Source: Syntrophaceae bacterium (lineage in GTDB: Bacteria; Desulfobacterota; Syntrophia; Syntrophales; PHBD01). Taken from it: a DNA stretch of 64,000 nucleotides. The stretch covers positions 295,734 to 359,733 of the forward strand of contig JABLXX010000005.1 in the NCBI GenBank assembly GCA_013177825.1. The letters are read 5' to 3'. This document shows, piece by piece, positions 22,334-31,624 of this stretch. Under the pieces are notes generated by a model that saw nothing but the letters and a program-made list of their open reading frames with translations, ran no database searches and was not told the origin of the DNA. Position numbers and translations under genes: made by a program. Numbering within the stretch: position 1 is the first letter of the stretch; every line of letters begins with the position of its first letter.

Positions 22334-24643
22334 TTACCTGAGCCGCCAGACCACGCCGTCGGGCGTGTCGGAGACCTCCACCCCCGTCTCCAGGAGAAGC
22401 TTCCGGATGCGGTCCGCTTCCGCCCATTGCGCCGTCTTGCGAAGGGACTCGCGCTCCTGGATCAACCGGAAGGCCTCGTCGCTGAGCAGCTCTTCCTCGA
22501 ACTTCATGATTCCCAGTACGCCGTCCACCTTCCGGAGGACCTCCAGCACCCGGTCCCTCTCCTTTGCGGTCAGCAGCCCCTGGGAGAGGGGAATGTTCAT
22601 CCGGCGGACGAACTCGAAGAGCACCGCCGTCGCGACCGAGATGTTCAGGTCGTCGTCCATGGCGGCGGCAAAGCCTTCCTTGATGTCGTAGATGTTCTGG
22701 TCGGTATCCGGAAAACCCGGCCCCGGCGTGAACCGGAGGAGCCTCTGGATGAAGCCGTCGAGGCGCCGCACCGTGTTCCGGGCCGTATCGAGGGCACCGT
22801 AGGAAAAATTCAGGGGCTTCCGGTAGTGGGAGCCGAGGAGGAAGAGGCGGATCTCCCGGCCGCCGTATCCCCGTTCCTCCAGTTCGTCGAGCGTCACGAT
22901 GTTCCCCAGGGACCGGGACATCTTCTTCGCTTCCACCATCACCAACTCCGTGTTCAGCCAGTAATTCGCCGGCGCCTTGCCCGAAAAGGCGCGGCCGATG
23001 GCGTACACGTTCTCGCAGTGGGGAAAGACGATGTCGGAGCCGCTGGCGTGGATGTCGAAGGTCTCCGCCAGGTATTTCAGCGAGATCGCGGCACACTCCA
23101 GGTGCCAGCTGGGCCGGACGTTCCCCCAGCGGGTCTTGTAGTAGATCCCCCGTTTCAGCTCGCCCAGGGTGGATCGCTTCAGGAGCGTGAAATCCACCGG
23201 GCTGTCCTTCTCGTACTCGTCCAGGTCCACCGTCTTCCCCTGCTTGACCTTGCCCAGGTCGATGTTGGACAGGCAGCCGTAGGCATCGAGCTTGGAGATG
23301 TCGAAATAGACGGAGCGCAGCTTCTCGTAAGCGTATCCCCGCTCCACCAGCTTCTCGACGAGCTGGATCATGGCGTCTACGTTTTCGCTCGCCCTGGGGA
23401 AGGCCTCGTCGCGGGTGATGCCCAGCCGGTCAAGCCCCCGGAGGAAGGCCTCCATGCACCGCTCCGTGTAGGTCGCCAGCTCCATGCCGGCCCGCTCCGC
23501 CCCCCGGATGGACCGGTCCGCCAGGTCCACGATGTTCATGATGTGCTTGACCTGGTATCCCTTGTAGGCCAGGTAGCGGCGGATCAGATCGGAGACAACG
23601 AAGCGGCGGTAGCTCCCAATGTGGGGCACGTCGTGCACCGTGGGACCGCAGGAGTGCATCAGGACGAGGTCCGGGCGGATCGGCCGGAAGAACTCCTTCT
23701 CCCGGGTCAGGGTGTTGTAGAATTTCAGCGTCGTCTCCTCCCGGTCCACGAACAGGCTGGTGCTTAGGTACCGCTCCCCTCCGTCGGGAATGATGACGAC
23801 GATGAGTCCTTCCTCCATCTCCCGTGCCTTTTCCAGGGCAACATGAACGGCGGCGCCGGAGCTCATGCCGGAGAAGATCCCTTCTTCCCGGGCCAGCCGG
23901 CGGGCCGTCTCGAAGGCGTCCTCGTCGAGGATGTTCACTTTCTCGTCCAGCCTCTTCCGGTCGTAAATGCCGGGGACGTAAGATTCCTTCATGTTCTTGA
24001 GTCCCTGGATCTTATGCTGGAGATAGGGCTCGACACCGATGATGCGGACGGCGGGGTTCAGCTCCTTGAGGCGCCTGGACAGGCCCATGGCCGTGCCGCT
24101 CGTCCCGAGGGCGCAGACCACCATTGTCACCGTGCCTTCCGTCTGACGCCAGATTTCCTCGGCGGTGCCGTTGTAATGAGCCAGGATGTTGTCGGGATTG
24201 TTGAACTGGTCGGGGGCATAATATTTTCCGGGGTTGTCCCGGACCAGCTGATACCCCCGCTCGATCGCCCCGTCCGTTCCCAGGTTGGCCGGGGTGAACA
24301 GCAGCTCGGCCCCCATGGCCTTGAGGATCCGCTTGCGCTCCTCGCTCACCGCCTCAGACATGATCAGGCAGATCCGGTATCCCTTGACCGCGGCGATCAG
24401 GGCCAGGCCGATCCCGGTGTTGCCGCTCGTGGCCTCGAGGATGATCTTGTCCCTTGTCAGCTCGCCACGCCTCTCCGCCCCCTCGATCATGGCCAGAGCG
24501 GGTCGGTCCTTGATGGAGCCGCCGGGATTGAAACTCTCCAGTTTCGCGAGGATGCGGACTTTCGGGTTGGGGTTCAGACGGCGGATCTCGACGAGGGGGG
24601 TATTGCCAATGGCCTGGAGAATGTCTGGATAGGTTCCGTCCAT
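22334..24643 (-). CDS. Cysteine synthase - cysteinyl-tRNA synthetase fusion
   Basis: 769 residues. Residues 1-305 are a complete PLP-dependent cysteine synthase (NPGGSIKDR with the PLP Lys, SGNTGIGLA, GTSGTAMG). Residues 305-769 are a full-length cysteinyl-tRNA synthetase: YNTLTREKEFF start, SCGPTVHDVPHIGS (HIGH-type), WHLECAAIS, KMSRS, and the C-terminal anticodon-binding part. Zn ligands Cys of CGPT, Cys of HLEC and the first His of FPHCENV are kept, but the usual HHENE reads HCENV, so the fourth ligand (Glu) is Val; the TDxDDK block also reads VDLADRS. The fusion would make cysteine from an activated serine and sulfide and charge it to tRNA-Cys in one protein. Whether the synthetase half is active is uncertain. 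Confidence 0.88.
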   Translation of the reverse strand: MDGTYPDILQAIGNTPLVEIRRLNPNPKVRILAKLESFNPGGSIKDRPALAMIEGAERRGELTRDKIILEATSGNTGIGLALIAAVKGYRICLIMSEAVSEERKRILKAMGAELLFTPANLGTDGAIERGYQLVRDNPGKYYAPDQFNNPDNILAHYNGTAEEIWRQTEGTVTMVVCALGTSGTAMGLSRRLKELNPAVRIIGVEPYLQHKIQGLKNMKESYVPGIYDRKRLDEKVNILDEDAFETARRLAREEGIFSGMSSGAAVHVALEKAREMEEGLIVVIIPDGGERYLSTSLFVDREETTLKFYNTLTREKEFFRPIRPDLVLMHSCGPTVHDVPHIGSYRRFVVSDLIRRYLAYKGYQVKHIMNIVDLADRSIRGAERAGMELATYTERCMEAFLRGLDRLGITRDEAFPRASENVDAMIQLVEKLVERGYAYEKLRSVYFDISKLDAYGCLSNIDLGKVKQGKTVDLDEYEKDSPVDFTLLKRSTLGELKRGIYYKTRWGNVRPSWHLECAAISLKYLAETFDIHASGSDIVFPHCENVYAIGRAFSGKAPANYWLNTELVMVEAKKMSRSLGNIVTLDELEERGYGGREIRLFLLGSHYRKPLNFSYGALDTARNTVRRLDGFIQRLLRFTPGPGFPDTDQNIYDIKEGFAAAMDDDLNISVATAVLFEFVRRMNIPLSQGLLTAKERDRVLEVLRKVDGVLGIMKFEEELLSDEAFRLIQERESLRKTAQWAEADRIRKLLLETGVEVSDTPDGVVWRLR

Positions 24644-24706
24644 GAGGGTTTCCGGTGAATGGGTGTGACGCCCGGACCGGCCGTCGGTCCGGAGCGGGCG
24701 GGATTC

Positions 24707-25120
24707 TCAGCTGTTGAGCTTCGGCACCGGAATCTTCAGGAACTCGATGCCCTCTTCCCGGAGGGTATCCTCTTCCTGCGGAGTCGTGGTGCCCTTGATA
24801 TTCCGCTTCTCCTCGTCTCCGCGATGGATCTTGAGGGCGACCTCCGCGAACCGGTCTCCCACGTCGTCGAAGTGCTTGTTGAGAAATTCATGGAACATGC
24901 GGAAGGCTTTCGCCGGCGAGAGTTCCTGAGGGTCCCGCGACTCCGACCGGGACTCCCGCCCGACATAGGCACGGCTGGACGGAACGACGGATACGTCCAT
25001 CTCGCCACAGACAGGGCAGGTAATGAAGTTCCCGTCCCTCTGCTTTTCGAAGGCGGTCCGGTCCTGGAACCAGCCCTCGAAGGTGTGATTGTTTTTGCAG
25101 CGCAGGTCGTAGATGATCAC
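24707..25120 (-). CDS. DUF1178 family zinc-ribbon-like protein
   Basis: 137 residues from a GTG with AGGAAG upstream. Begins IIYDLRCKNNHTFEGWF and has CPVCG at about residue 36, a two-knuckle (C/H) metal-binding pattern typical of DUF1178. The middle is helical and acidic; function unknown. 64 bases upstream of the CysK-CysS fusion on the same strand, so perhaps the first gene of that operon. Confidence 0.85.
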   Translation of the reverse strand: MIIYDLRCKNNHTFEGWFQDRTAFEKQRDGNFITCPVCGEMDVSVVPSSRAYVGRESRSESRDPQELSPAKAFRMFHEFLNKHFDDVGDRFAEVALKIHRGDEEKRNIKGTTTPQEEDTLREEGIEFLKIPVPKLNS

Positions 25121-25170
25121 GGTTGCTTCCTAACTTGCCGGGATTACCGGAATCCGGAGAAAAAAAGGGG

Positions 25171-25199
25171 TGGACATTTATACCCGGATTGTATATGGT
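25171..25199 (+). promoter_or_regulatory. Promoter of tRNA-Pro
   Basis: TGGACA (25171-25176), 17-bp spacer, TATGGT (25194-25199), ending 11 bases before the tRNA. Confidence 0.55.
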
Positions 25200-25210
25200 G
25201 CCGCCCGTGT

Positions 25211-25287
25211 CGGGATGTGGCCCAGCCTGGTAGGGCACTGCATTCGGGATGCAGGAGTCGCGCGTTCAAATCGCGCCATCCCGACCA
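25211..25287 (+). tRNA. tRNA-Pro (anticodon CGG), CCA encoded
   Basis: Acceptor CGGGATG/CATCCCG, anticodon loop TTCGGGA giving CGG, T-loop GTTCAAATC, discriminator A and CCA, then a T run (25288-25293) as a simple end. Confidence 0.96.
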
Positions 25288-25310
25288 TTTTTTCTCCCCC
25301 CGCCTTCCTT

Positions 25311-26522
25311 CTATCCCCCCACCACAGAGGCCATCTTGAAGATCGGCAGATACATGGCGATGATCATGCCGCCGACCACGCCGCCGAGGAACACCATCAT
25401 AAAGGGTTCCAGGAGGGCGGTCATGGCCTCCACCGCCGAGTCCACCTCGTCGTCGTAAAAATCGGCAATCTTCGACAGCATCGTATCCAGGGCGCCCGTT
25501 GCTTCTCCAACGGCGATCATCTGCACCACCATGGGCGGGAAGATATCCGCCTCCTGAAGGGGCTCGGCGATGGTCTTGCCCTCGCTGATGCTCTGCCGGA
25601 CCTTGACCAGGGCGTTCTCGATGATCTTGTTTCCGGCCGTCTTGCTGACGATGGACAGCCCCTCGAGAATGGGCACGCCGCTGGACATCATGGTTGAGAG
25701 CGTGCGGGTGAACTTGGCTACGGCCACCTTCTTGATGAGAGGGCCGAAGACGGGGGCTTTGAGGACCATGGCGTCGATGGTAAGGGTCCCCTTCTCGGTG
25801 GCGTAAAACCTCTTGAATACATAGCCGATGGCCACCAGGATCCCGATCATGAGAAGAAAGTACTTCTGCGTAAAGGCGCTGGCGTCGACCAGGAACTGCG
25901 TCGGCCCGGGAAGCTCCCCTCCCATGCCCTCGAACATCTTCTGGAAGACCGGGATGACCTTGAGGAGCAGAAGGGCCACGACGGCAATGGAGATGACGAG
26001 AACGGAGGCGGGGTAGGTCATGGCGCCCTTCACCTTCGATCTCAGCTTCATCGCCTTCTCCATGTAGTTCGAGAGCCGCTGGAGGATCACGTCGAGGATA
26101 CCGCCACTCTCCCCGGCCGCAACGAGGTTGACGAAGAGCTGGTCAAAGATGTCGGGGTATTTCTTCAGGGCGTCCGTCAGGGTCGTGCCGCCCTCGATGT
26201 CTTCCTTGATGGCCCGGATGATCTTCTGAAACGTCTTGTTCGCCTCCTGCGCCGCCAAGAGATCGAGACACTGGATCAGGGGCAGACCCGCATTGATCAT
26301 GGTGGAGAAGATCCGGCAAAAGACAACGATCTCCTTTTCTTTCACCTTTTGTTTCAGGAAAGGCAGGTACTCCAGCAGGTCTTTGGGCTTCGCCTTGACA
26401 GTAATGGATTTGAAGCCCTGCCGCCGCAGCAGGGTTCGGACAGACGCCGGATCGACCGCATCGAGTTCCCCCTTCTTTACGGCACCCGCCCTGGTCGTCG
26501 CCTCCCAAACGTATGCAGGCAT
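25311..26522 (-). CDS. pilC: Type IV pilus assembly inner-membrane protein PilC (GspF family)
   Basis: 403 residues, the family's usual length. Two repeated T2SSF domains (IVVFCRIFSTMINAGLPLIQ at 65-190, and VAKFTRTLSTMMSSGVPILE at 265-390), each ending in a membrane segment, with a third helix at about 165-190 and 215-235. It is the platform on which the assembly ATPase works. No pilB, pilT or pilQ is adjacent; it ends the rfaE1-to-rlmB run and could serve the prepilin set at 11-15 kb. Confidence 0.95.
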   Translation of the reverse strand: MPAYVWEATTRAGAVKKGELDAVDPASVRTLLRRQGFKSITVKAKPKDLLEYLPFLKQKVKEKEIVVFCRIFSTMINAGLPLIQCLDLLAAQEANKTFQKIIRAIKEDIEGGTTLTDALKKYPDIFDQLFVNLVAAGESGGILDVILQRLSNYMEKAMKLRSKVKGAMTYPASVLVISIAVVALLLLKVIPVFQKMFEGMGGELPGPTQFLVDASAFTQKYFLLMIGILVAIGYVFKRFYATEKGTLTIDAMVLKAPVFGPLIKKVAVAKFTRTLSTMMSSGVPILEGLSIVSKTAGNKIIENALVKVRQSISEGKTIAEPLQEADIFPPMVVQMIAVGEATGALDTMLSKIADFYDDEVDSAVEAMTALLEPFMMVFLGGVVGGMIIAMYLPIFKMASVVGG

Positions 26523-26537
26523 AGTCCCTTCCTTTCT

Positions 26538-27317
26538 TCAGACGGTTGGTTTCCCGACATGTGCCCGGTCGGGATTCCGCCGGCGCGAGATCTCGTACAG
26601 GATGATCCCCGCCGCCACGGAAACGTTCAGGGAATCGAAGCCCCCTCCCATGGGAATGGAAAGCAGGAAGTCGCACTTCCCGCGAATCAGGGGTCGCAAT
26701 CCCGATCCCTCACTTCCCATGACCACCGCCGCATCCCCTTCAAAAGACGCGGCCGCAGCCTCCGTGCCGCCGGCTGCATCCGTTCCGTATACCCAGAATC
26801 CCATCTCCTTGAGGGCCTCGACAGCCCGGGCGAGGTTCCCGACCCTGGCCACGGGGATTCTCCCCGCCGCGCCGGCGGATGCCTTCATCACCGCCGGCGT
26901 CACCGGCGCCGCCCGGTGCTCCGGGATCACAACACCGGAAGCCCCGAAACAGCAGGCCGTCCGGATGATCGCCCCCAGGTTCTGGGGATCCGTCACGCCG
27001 TCCAGGATGACAACGAGCCGCCGTCCCCGGTCGTTGTCCTTTCCGGCTGCCTCCTCCAGGGAGACGTATCGATAGGGCCGGCAGAGGGCCGCCGCCCCTT
27101 GATGGGCCGTCCGGCCGGTCAGCCTGTCAAGCTCCCGGCGATCCACGAAACCCAGGGGAATGCCGCGCTCTTCCGCCAGCTGCATCACCGGTTCGATGGC
27201 TGCCCCCCCGCGGCCTTTCGCAATCAGGACCCGCTCTATGGGCAATTCACCGGAGCGAAGCGCCTCCAGAACGGGATTCACCCCATAAATCACCTCGATG
27301 TCCCGCGGCAGCGCCAT
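26538..27317 (-). CDS. rlmB: 23S rRNA 2'-O-methyltransferase, RlmB/TrmH (SpoU) family
   Basis: 259 residues from ATG 27317, which lies 24 bases past the pyrF stop; an earlier in-frame ATG at 27389 would be inside pyrF. N-terminal substrate-binding region (YGVNPVLEALRSG) and the three SpoU motifs: PQNLGAIIRTA, MGSEGSGLR and SLNVSVAAGI. These form the knotted SAM-binding site. Expected to methylate the 2'-OH of a 23S rRNA guanosine; assignment to RlmB rather than a paralogue rests on domain layout. Confidence 0.9.
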   Translation of the reverse strand: MALPRDIEVIYGVNPVLEALRSGELPIERVLIAKGRGGAAIEPVMQLAEERGIPLGFVDRRELDRLTGRTAHQGAAALCRPYRYVSLEEAAGKDNDRGRRLVVILDGVTDPQNLGAIIRTACCFGASGVVIPEHRAAPVTPAVMKASAGAAGRIPVARVGNLARAVEALKEMGFWVYGTDAAGGTEAAAASFEGDAAVVMGSEGSGLRPLIRGKCDFLLSIPMGGGFDSLNVSVAAGIILYEISRRRNPDRAHVGKPTV

Positions 27318-27340
27318 TCCCACACCGAAACCGGTTCTTT

Positions 27341-28099
27341 TTATTCCGACCTTTTGGACAACCCCTCCCCGATCTGAGCGACGATGCAATCCGCTTCCGC
27401 AGCCGGATCCCGGGCCAGCCGGATGGGCCTCCCGACGACGACAAAGTCGGCTCCCGCCCGAACGGCCTCCTCCGCAGACCAGGCCCGCTTCTGGTCATCC
27501 CCGGCTACCGCGTCGGCCCCTCGAATCCCCGGGGTGACAATGATGAAATCCCTTCCACAGGCCTTCCGGATCGCCGCCGCGTCGTGGGGTGATGCCACCA
27601 CACCGCCCGCCCCCGCGTCACGGGCCATACCGGCCAGGCGGAGGACCATCCCGTCCACGTCGAAGGCAAAACCGATGTCCTGAAGATCATTTCCGTCGAG
27701 GCTCGTCAGGACCGTCACTGCGAGAACGACCGGGGGATCGGTCCCCCGTTCGCCGGACCAGCTGCGAACAGCCTTCGCCGCATCGGCGATCATCCGCCTT
27801 CCGCCGGAGGCGTGGACGTTGAACATCGCCACCCCCAGGCCGCAGGCCGCTTCCGCCGCCCGGGCCACCGTATTGGGGATGTCGTGGAACTTGAGATCCA
27901 GAAAGACCTCCGCCCCTTCCTGCCGGATCCGGTGCACGATCTCCGGCCCCAGGGACGTGAAGGCCTCCTTGCCGACTTTGAACAGGCCCACGTGGTCCCG
28001 GAGACGGCGGACCCACGACAGGGCCTCGTCGATCCCGTCTCCGACATCGAGGGCAAAGATCAGCCGGCTTCTCGCCCGATCATTCGGAGTCGTCATCAT
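27341..28099 (-). CDS. pyrF: Orotidine 5'-phosphate decarboxylase
   Basis: 252 residues. Catalytic block [14 protein letters not shown] at about residue 70, [10 protein letters not shown] at the start, and the phosphate motif [12 protein letters not shown]. It makes UMP from OMP in pyrimidine synthesis. The start overlaps the rpoZ end by 20 bases, so translation is probably coupled. An ATG three bases downstream is an equal start. Confidence 0.96.
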   Translation of the reverse strand: MMTTPNDRARSRLIFALDVGDGIDEALSWVRRLRDHVGLFKVGKEAFTSLGPEIVHRIRQEGAEVFLDLKFHDIPNTVARAAEAACGLGVAMFNVHASGGRRMIADAAKAVRSWSGERGTDPPVVLAVTVLTSLDGNDLQDIGFAFDVDGMVLRLAGMARDAGAGGVVASPHDAAAIRKACGRDFIIVTPGIRGADAVAGDDQKRAWSAEEAVRAGADFVVVGRPIRLARDPAAEADCIVAQIGEGLSKRSE

Positions 28100-28352
28100 C
28101 CCCGATGAATTCCGTATGGTCCAGCGGAACCCTGAAGGATTCCTGCAGTGCCTGCAGGTATTCCGGATGGGCGAAGGTTACCTTGCCTGCCGCGATCTCC
28201 CGCAGGGCCGCTACAATCTCCCGGTTATTTCGAATGTCCGCCAGCGGTGCGGACCCCTTCAGAAGCTGCCGGGAGCGCTTCGCCGCCAGGATCACCAGGG
28301 CAAACCGGTTGCCGGCGTTGCGAAGTGCGTCTTCAACGGTTATTCTAGCCAT
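28080..28352 (-). CDS. rpoZ: RNA polymerase omega subunit
   Basis: 90 residues. Begins [20 protein letters not shown], followed by [12 protein letters not shown], the omega signature, then an acidic tail ending DDDDSE. It aids assembly of the beta' subunit. Nineteen bases after gmk; the gmk-rpoZ order is common in Proteobacteria. Confidence 0.95.
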   Translation of the reverse strand: MARITVEDALRNAGNRFALVILAAKRSRQLLKGSAPLADIRNNREIVAALREIAAGKVTFAHPEYLQALQESFRVPLDHTEFIGDDDDSE

Positions 28353-28370
28353 GAATCGATGTTTCCTCCG

Positions 28371-28991
28371 TTATTCTGGAATCAGTTGCTCAATTTTGCC
28401 GGTCCAGCGGGCCGCCCGGCACCGCTCGGCCATGTAGATGGACCGGATGCTGTCCACCGCTTCCTCCACTCGGTCGTTGCAGACGACGTAATCGTAACCG
28501 AACGCCTCCCGGATCTCATCGATGGCACGGCTGAAGCGGCGCTCCATCGTTTCCCGGGCCTCGCTTCCCCTCCGGGAGAGGCGCGACCGCAATGCGTTCA
28601 AATCCGGCGGCAGAATGAATACATAGATACCACCGGGAAAGTTTTTTTTCAATGCCCGAGCCCCGCGGGTATCGATGTCCAGAAGAAGGTCTTCCCCCTT
28701 TTCCAGAAATTCCCGCATTGTCTTCGCCGACGTGCCGTAAAGGTTCCCGTAATTCTCCGCCCATTCGGCGAATTCTCCCTCGGCGATGCGACGCCGGAAA
28801 TCCTCCTCCGGAATGAAATGATAGTCCCGGCCGTCCACTTCGCCGCGACGGGGAGAACGGGTCGTGTAGGACACGGAGAAGCGCATCCCCGGGGCCTTCT
28901 TCAGAAACTCGCGGCAGACCGTGGTCTTCCCCGTCCCGGACGGGGCGGAGATCACCAGGAAGATCCCGGATTTCACGGTACCGTCACTCAA
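28371..28991 (-). CDS. gmk: Guanylate kinase
   Basis: 206 residues. P-loop SAPSGTGKTT at about 15, GMP-binding SVSYTTRSPRRGEVDGRDYHF, and the lid region DIDTRGA. Converts GMP to GDP. The start overlaps the yicC end by 8 bases. Confidence 0.97.
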   Translation of the reverse strand: MSDGTVKSGIFLVISAPSGTGKTTVCREFLKKAPGMRFSVSYTTRSPRRGEVDGRDYHFIPEEDFRRRIAEGEFAEWAENYGNLYGTSAKTMREFLEKGEDLLLDIDTRGARALKKNFPGGIYVFILPPDLNALRSRLSRRGSEARETMERRFSRAIDEIREAFGYDYVVCNDRVEEAVDSIRSIYMAERCRAARWTGKIEQLIPE

Positions 28992-29865
28992 TGTTCTGCA
29001 CCTGCTCCCGGATCTTCGCCAGCTCCGTCTTGATCTCGATGACCTGCCGGGCGATTTCCGAATCGCCGCTCTTGGAGCCGATCGTATTGGCCTCCCGGTT
29101 CATCTCCTGGATCAGGAAGTCGATCTTGCGGCCCACGGCGTCGCCCGCCGCCAGCATCTCCCGGAACTGGTCCGTATGCCCGCGGAAACGGACGATCTCC
29201 TCGGTGATGTCGGTCTTCTCCGCCAGGATTGCCACCTCCTGGACCAGCCGGGCCTCGTCGGTGATGACCCCGCCCGCCAGTTCTCGCACTCTCTCGGAAA
29301 GCCGTTTCTGGTATTCCAGGACCAGGACGGGCCCCTTGGCGGCGATGGCATCCAGCCACCCGGCCAGCAATTCAAGGCGGGCACTCAGGTCCCGGCAGAG
29401 GATCTCCCCTTCCCGCTCGCGCATTTCCAGCGCCGAGGCAACCGCCTTTTCCACCACTTCCGACACGGCCTCGCCGGCCTCGGACCACGTATCCGCATCG
29501 TCTTCCCGAGTGAAGGCGTCCCGGAACGAGGCGATCATCTCCAGGGTCACAGACCCCTCCAGGGCCAGTTTCTCCTTGATCTCATCCAGCATGCGCCGGT
29601 AGCCGAGAACGGCCGGCCAGTTGACCCGCAGGTTTCCGTTTTCGGGATCCGTCTCGCCGTTTACCCGGATCGTGACCTCGACGCGCCCCCGGACAAACCG
29701 CTCGCTCACCTTGCGACGGATGTCCAGCTCCATGGCCGACAGGACCGAGGGAAAACGGACCGTCACCTCCAGGTAGCGGTGGTTCAGCGACTTGATCTCC
29801 GCCGTTATCTTTCGGCCGCTGCGGACGATTTCTGCCCGGCCGTATCCTGTCATGCTTCGGATCAT
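28984..29865 (-). CDS. yicC: YicC family protein
   Basis: 293 residues, full family length. N-terminus MIRSMTGYGRAE and SLNHRYLEV, and C-terminal DUF1732 block (MNREANTIGSKSGDSEIA, VIEIKTELAKIREQVQNIE). Family members are reported to act in RNA decay in some bacteria; the yicC-gmk-rpoZ order is conserved. Overlaps the upstream DUF4416 gene by 4 bases (ATGA). Confidence 0.95.
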   Translation of the reverse strand: MIRSMTGYGRAEIVRSGRKITAEIKSLNHRYLEVTVRFPSVLSAMELDIRRKVSERFVRGRVEVTIRVNGETDPENGNLRVNWPAVLGYRRMLDEIKEKLALEGSVTLEMIASFRDAFTREDDADTWSEAGEAVSEVVEKAVASALEMREREGEILCRDLSARLELLAGWLDAIAAKGPVLVLEYQKRLSERVRELAGGVITDEARLVQEVAILAEKTDITEEIVRFRGHTDQFREMLAAGDAVGRKIDFLIQEMNREANTIGSKSGDSEIARQVIEIKTELAKIREQVQNIE

Positions 29866-30401
29866 GAAGATGCTCCCATCTGTTTGAGTTGCAGGACATA
29901 CCGCTCCCGGAGGGTCCGGAACATCTCCCGGGTCTCCTCCGCGGCGTAGTCCGGGTACGTCCAGGGAAGGGTCCGGAACCGGCGCTCCTGGTACAGCAGG
30001 GTCAGATCGGCATAAACGCCGTCCCGCAGATACGGCCGGTGCGTGTATCCCTTACAGGTGGCCAGGATCAGGTGAGCCAGCGAAATGTATCCCGGATCCA
30101 CGTTGACGGTCCGCCGGCCTTCTTCCGACAGCCGCTCCTCCAGCGAATTGGACTGGAGCTTGACGGCCGGAAGGCTGTCGGGTGCGACCAGGCGTTCGAA
30201 GGAAACGAAGCGCCGGCGGAGGGGGGATCCGAGCTCGTCCTGGTAGTATTCGGTAAAGGAGAAAGGGTGGCAGGGGCCGATAAAATCGGGGTCGCCGCAG
30301 ACATCGGCAAGGCCCCGGATCGCCTCCGCGATCCGCTCGTCCCGGACGGAAAGAAAACTTGCCACCAGCTTCACCGGATCCGCGCTCCTGGGCCGGCTCA
30401 T
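29862..30401 (-). CDS. DUF4416 family protein
   Basis: 179 residues; unknown function. Family blocks seen: PVKLVASFLSV at the start, FTEYYQDELG at about 50, and VNVDPGYISLAHLILATCKGYTHR near 100. Overlaps rfaE1 and yicC by 4 bases each, so all three are probably translated in a coupled way. Rich in Arg and aromatic residues, no signal peptide, no membrane segment. Confidence 0.85.
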   Translation of the reverse strand: MSRPRSADPVKLVASFLSVRDERIAEAIRGLADVCGDPDFIGPCHPFSFTEYYQDELGSPLRRRFVSFERLVAPDSLPAVKLQSNSLEERLSEEGRRTVNVDPGYISLAHLILATCKGYTHRPYLRDGVYADLTLLYQERRFRTLPWTYPDYAAEETREMFRTLRERYVLQLKQMGASS

Positions 30402-31387
30402 AAAACCCTTTTCAGCTCCTGCTGCGAGACCGTAGCGGTTCCGACCTTGCCGACCACGATTCCCGCGGCGTAGTTCGCCAGGAAGGCCGCCTCCTTGAAA
30501 GTCGCTCCCGAGGCCACGGCCAGGGCGAAAACGCCGATAACCGTATCGCCGGCGCCCGTTACATCGAAGACTTCCTTGGCCTGGGTGGGGAAAAAGGTGT
30601 GGCGGATCCGGCCGTCCCGTTCAAAGAGGCTCATTCCCTCCTCCCCCCGGGTGACCAGGAGCGCCTGGAAACCGTATCGCTCCAGCAGGGAGTTGCCCAC
30701 GTTCACGAGATCAGCGCCGGGGATGTACTCCGTCCCAAAGGCCCGCGCGGCTTCATGGTGGTTCGGCGTGATGACGTCAAACCCCCGGTAGAGGCCGAAA
30801 TCGTTCTGCTTCGGATCCACGCAGACCACTGTCGGCCGGTCGGCCAGGGCCTCGCGGATGCCGTCCAGGAGAACCTTCGTCACCACTCCCTTGTTGTAAT
30901 CGGAAATGACGACCGCACCCAGCTCTTCACGGAGGCTCCGGACATAGGAGAGAATCCGCTCGATGCTGACCGATGCCACGGCCCGGCGGCTTTCCCGGTC
31001 GAAACGCACCACCTGCTGGGAATGGGCCACGATCCGCGTCTTCAGTGTCGTCGGACGCTCTTCTTCCCGAACGACGCCGCCGATATCGAGTCCGCGCTTC
31101 CGGAACTCCTCCACCACCCGGTCGCCCATGGAATCCGTACCGACCACACCGGCGCCGAATACCTGTCCTCCCATTGCGTAAATGTTGTTCAGAACGTTGG
31201 CGCATCCCCCCAGGAGAAGGTTGTCCGCCTGGACATCCACCACCGGCACCGGTGCCTCCGGAGAGATGCGGGACACACGCCCCCAGATGAAATGGTCCAC
31301 CATGATGTCGCCCACCACCAGGACCTTCGCCCCGGGGAAGCCCTCGATGATCGATTCCGCCCTTTTTTTCGTCAGAATGCCCTTCAC
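30398..31387 (-). CDS. rfaE1: D-glycero-beta-D-manno-heptose 7-phosphate kinase
   Basis: 329 residues from a GTG with GAGG 6 bases upstream. PfkB/ribokinase family: GGCANVLNNIYAMGG substrate loop, TTLKTRIVAHSQQVVRFD, and catalytic DVTGAGDTVIG. It phosphorylates heptose 7-phosphate at O1 for ADP-heptose of LPS. The nucleotidyl-transferase half of HldE is missing, so the adenylyltransferase must be a separate gene not in the window. Confidence 0.93.
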   Translation of the reverse strand: MKGILTKKRAESIIEGFPGAKVLVVGDIMVDHFIWGRVSRISPEAPVPVVDVQADNLLLGGCANVLNNIYAMGGQVFGAGVVGTDSMGDRVVEEFRKRGLDIGGVVREEERPTTLKTRIVAHSQQVVRFDRESRRAVASVSIERILSYVRSLREELGAVVISDYNKGVVTKVLLDGIREALADRPTVVCVDPKQNDFGLYRGFDVITPNHHEAARAFGTEYIPGADLVNVGNSLLERYGFQALLVTRGEEGMSLFERDGRIRHTFFPTQAKEVFDVTGAGDTVIGVFALAVASGATFKEAAFLANYAAGIVVGKVGTATVSQQELKRVL

Positions 31388-31439
31388 GCTGAACCTCAGG
31401 GACCGCGGGGAACACCGCCGGCCCGGCTTGAAACGACGG

Positions 31440-31468
31440 ATGCTATGTTTCCGGAGTCAGTTTGTCAA
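31440..31468 (-). promoter_or_regulatory. Promoter of the rfaE1-DUF4416-yicC-gmk-rpoZ run
   Basis: Minus strand TTGACA (31463-31468), 17-bp spacer, TAGCAT (31440-31445), about 45 bases before the start. Divergent with the plsC promoter. Confidence 0.75.
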
Positions 31469-31529
31469 TTCTTTTATTCCGTTCCGCCGTTTCAACCGCT
31501 GCGTTCCCGCGTGCAAAGCCAATTCCGTA

Positions 31530-31558
31530 TTGACTTCCCCATGGGAGTAGGTCATAAT
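31530..31558 (+). promoter_or_regulatory. Promoter of plsC-ftsK-rimO
   Basis: TTGACT (31530-31535), 17-bp spacer, CATAAT (31553-31558), about 60 bases before the plsC start. Confidence 0.8.
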
Positions 31559-31624
31559 ACTATCGTATTCGGTGAATAAAATCAAATAAATACACCACAT
31601 CTCCGAACAGGAGCCTTACAGACT

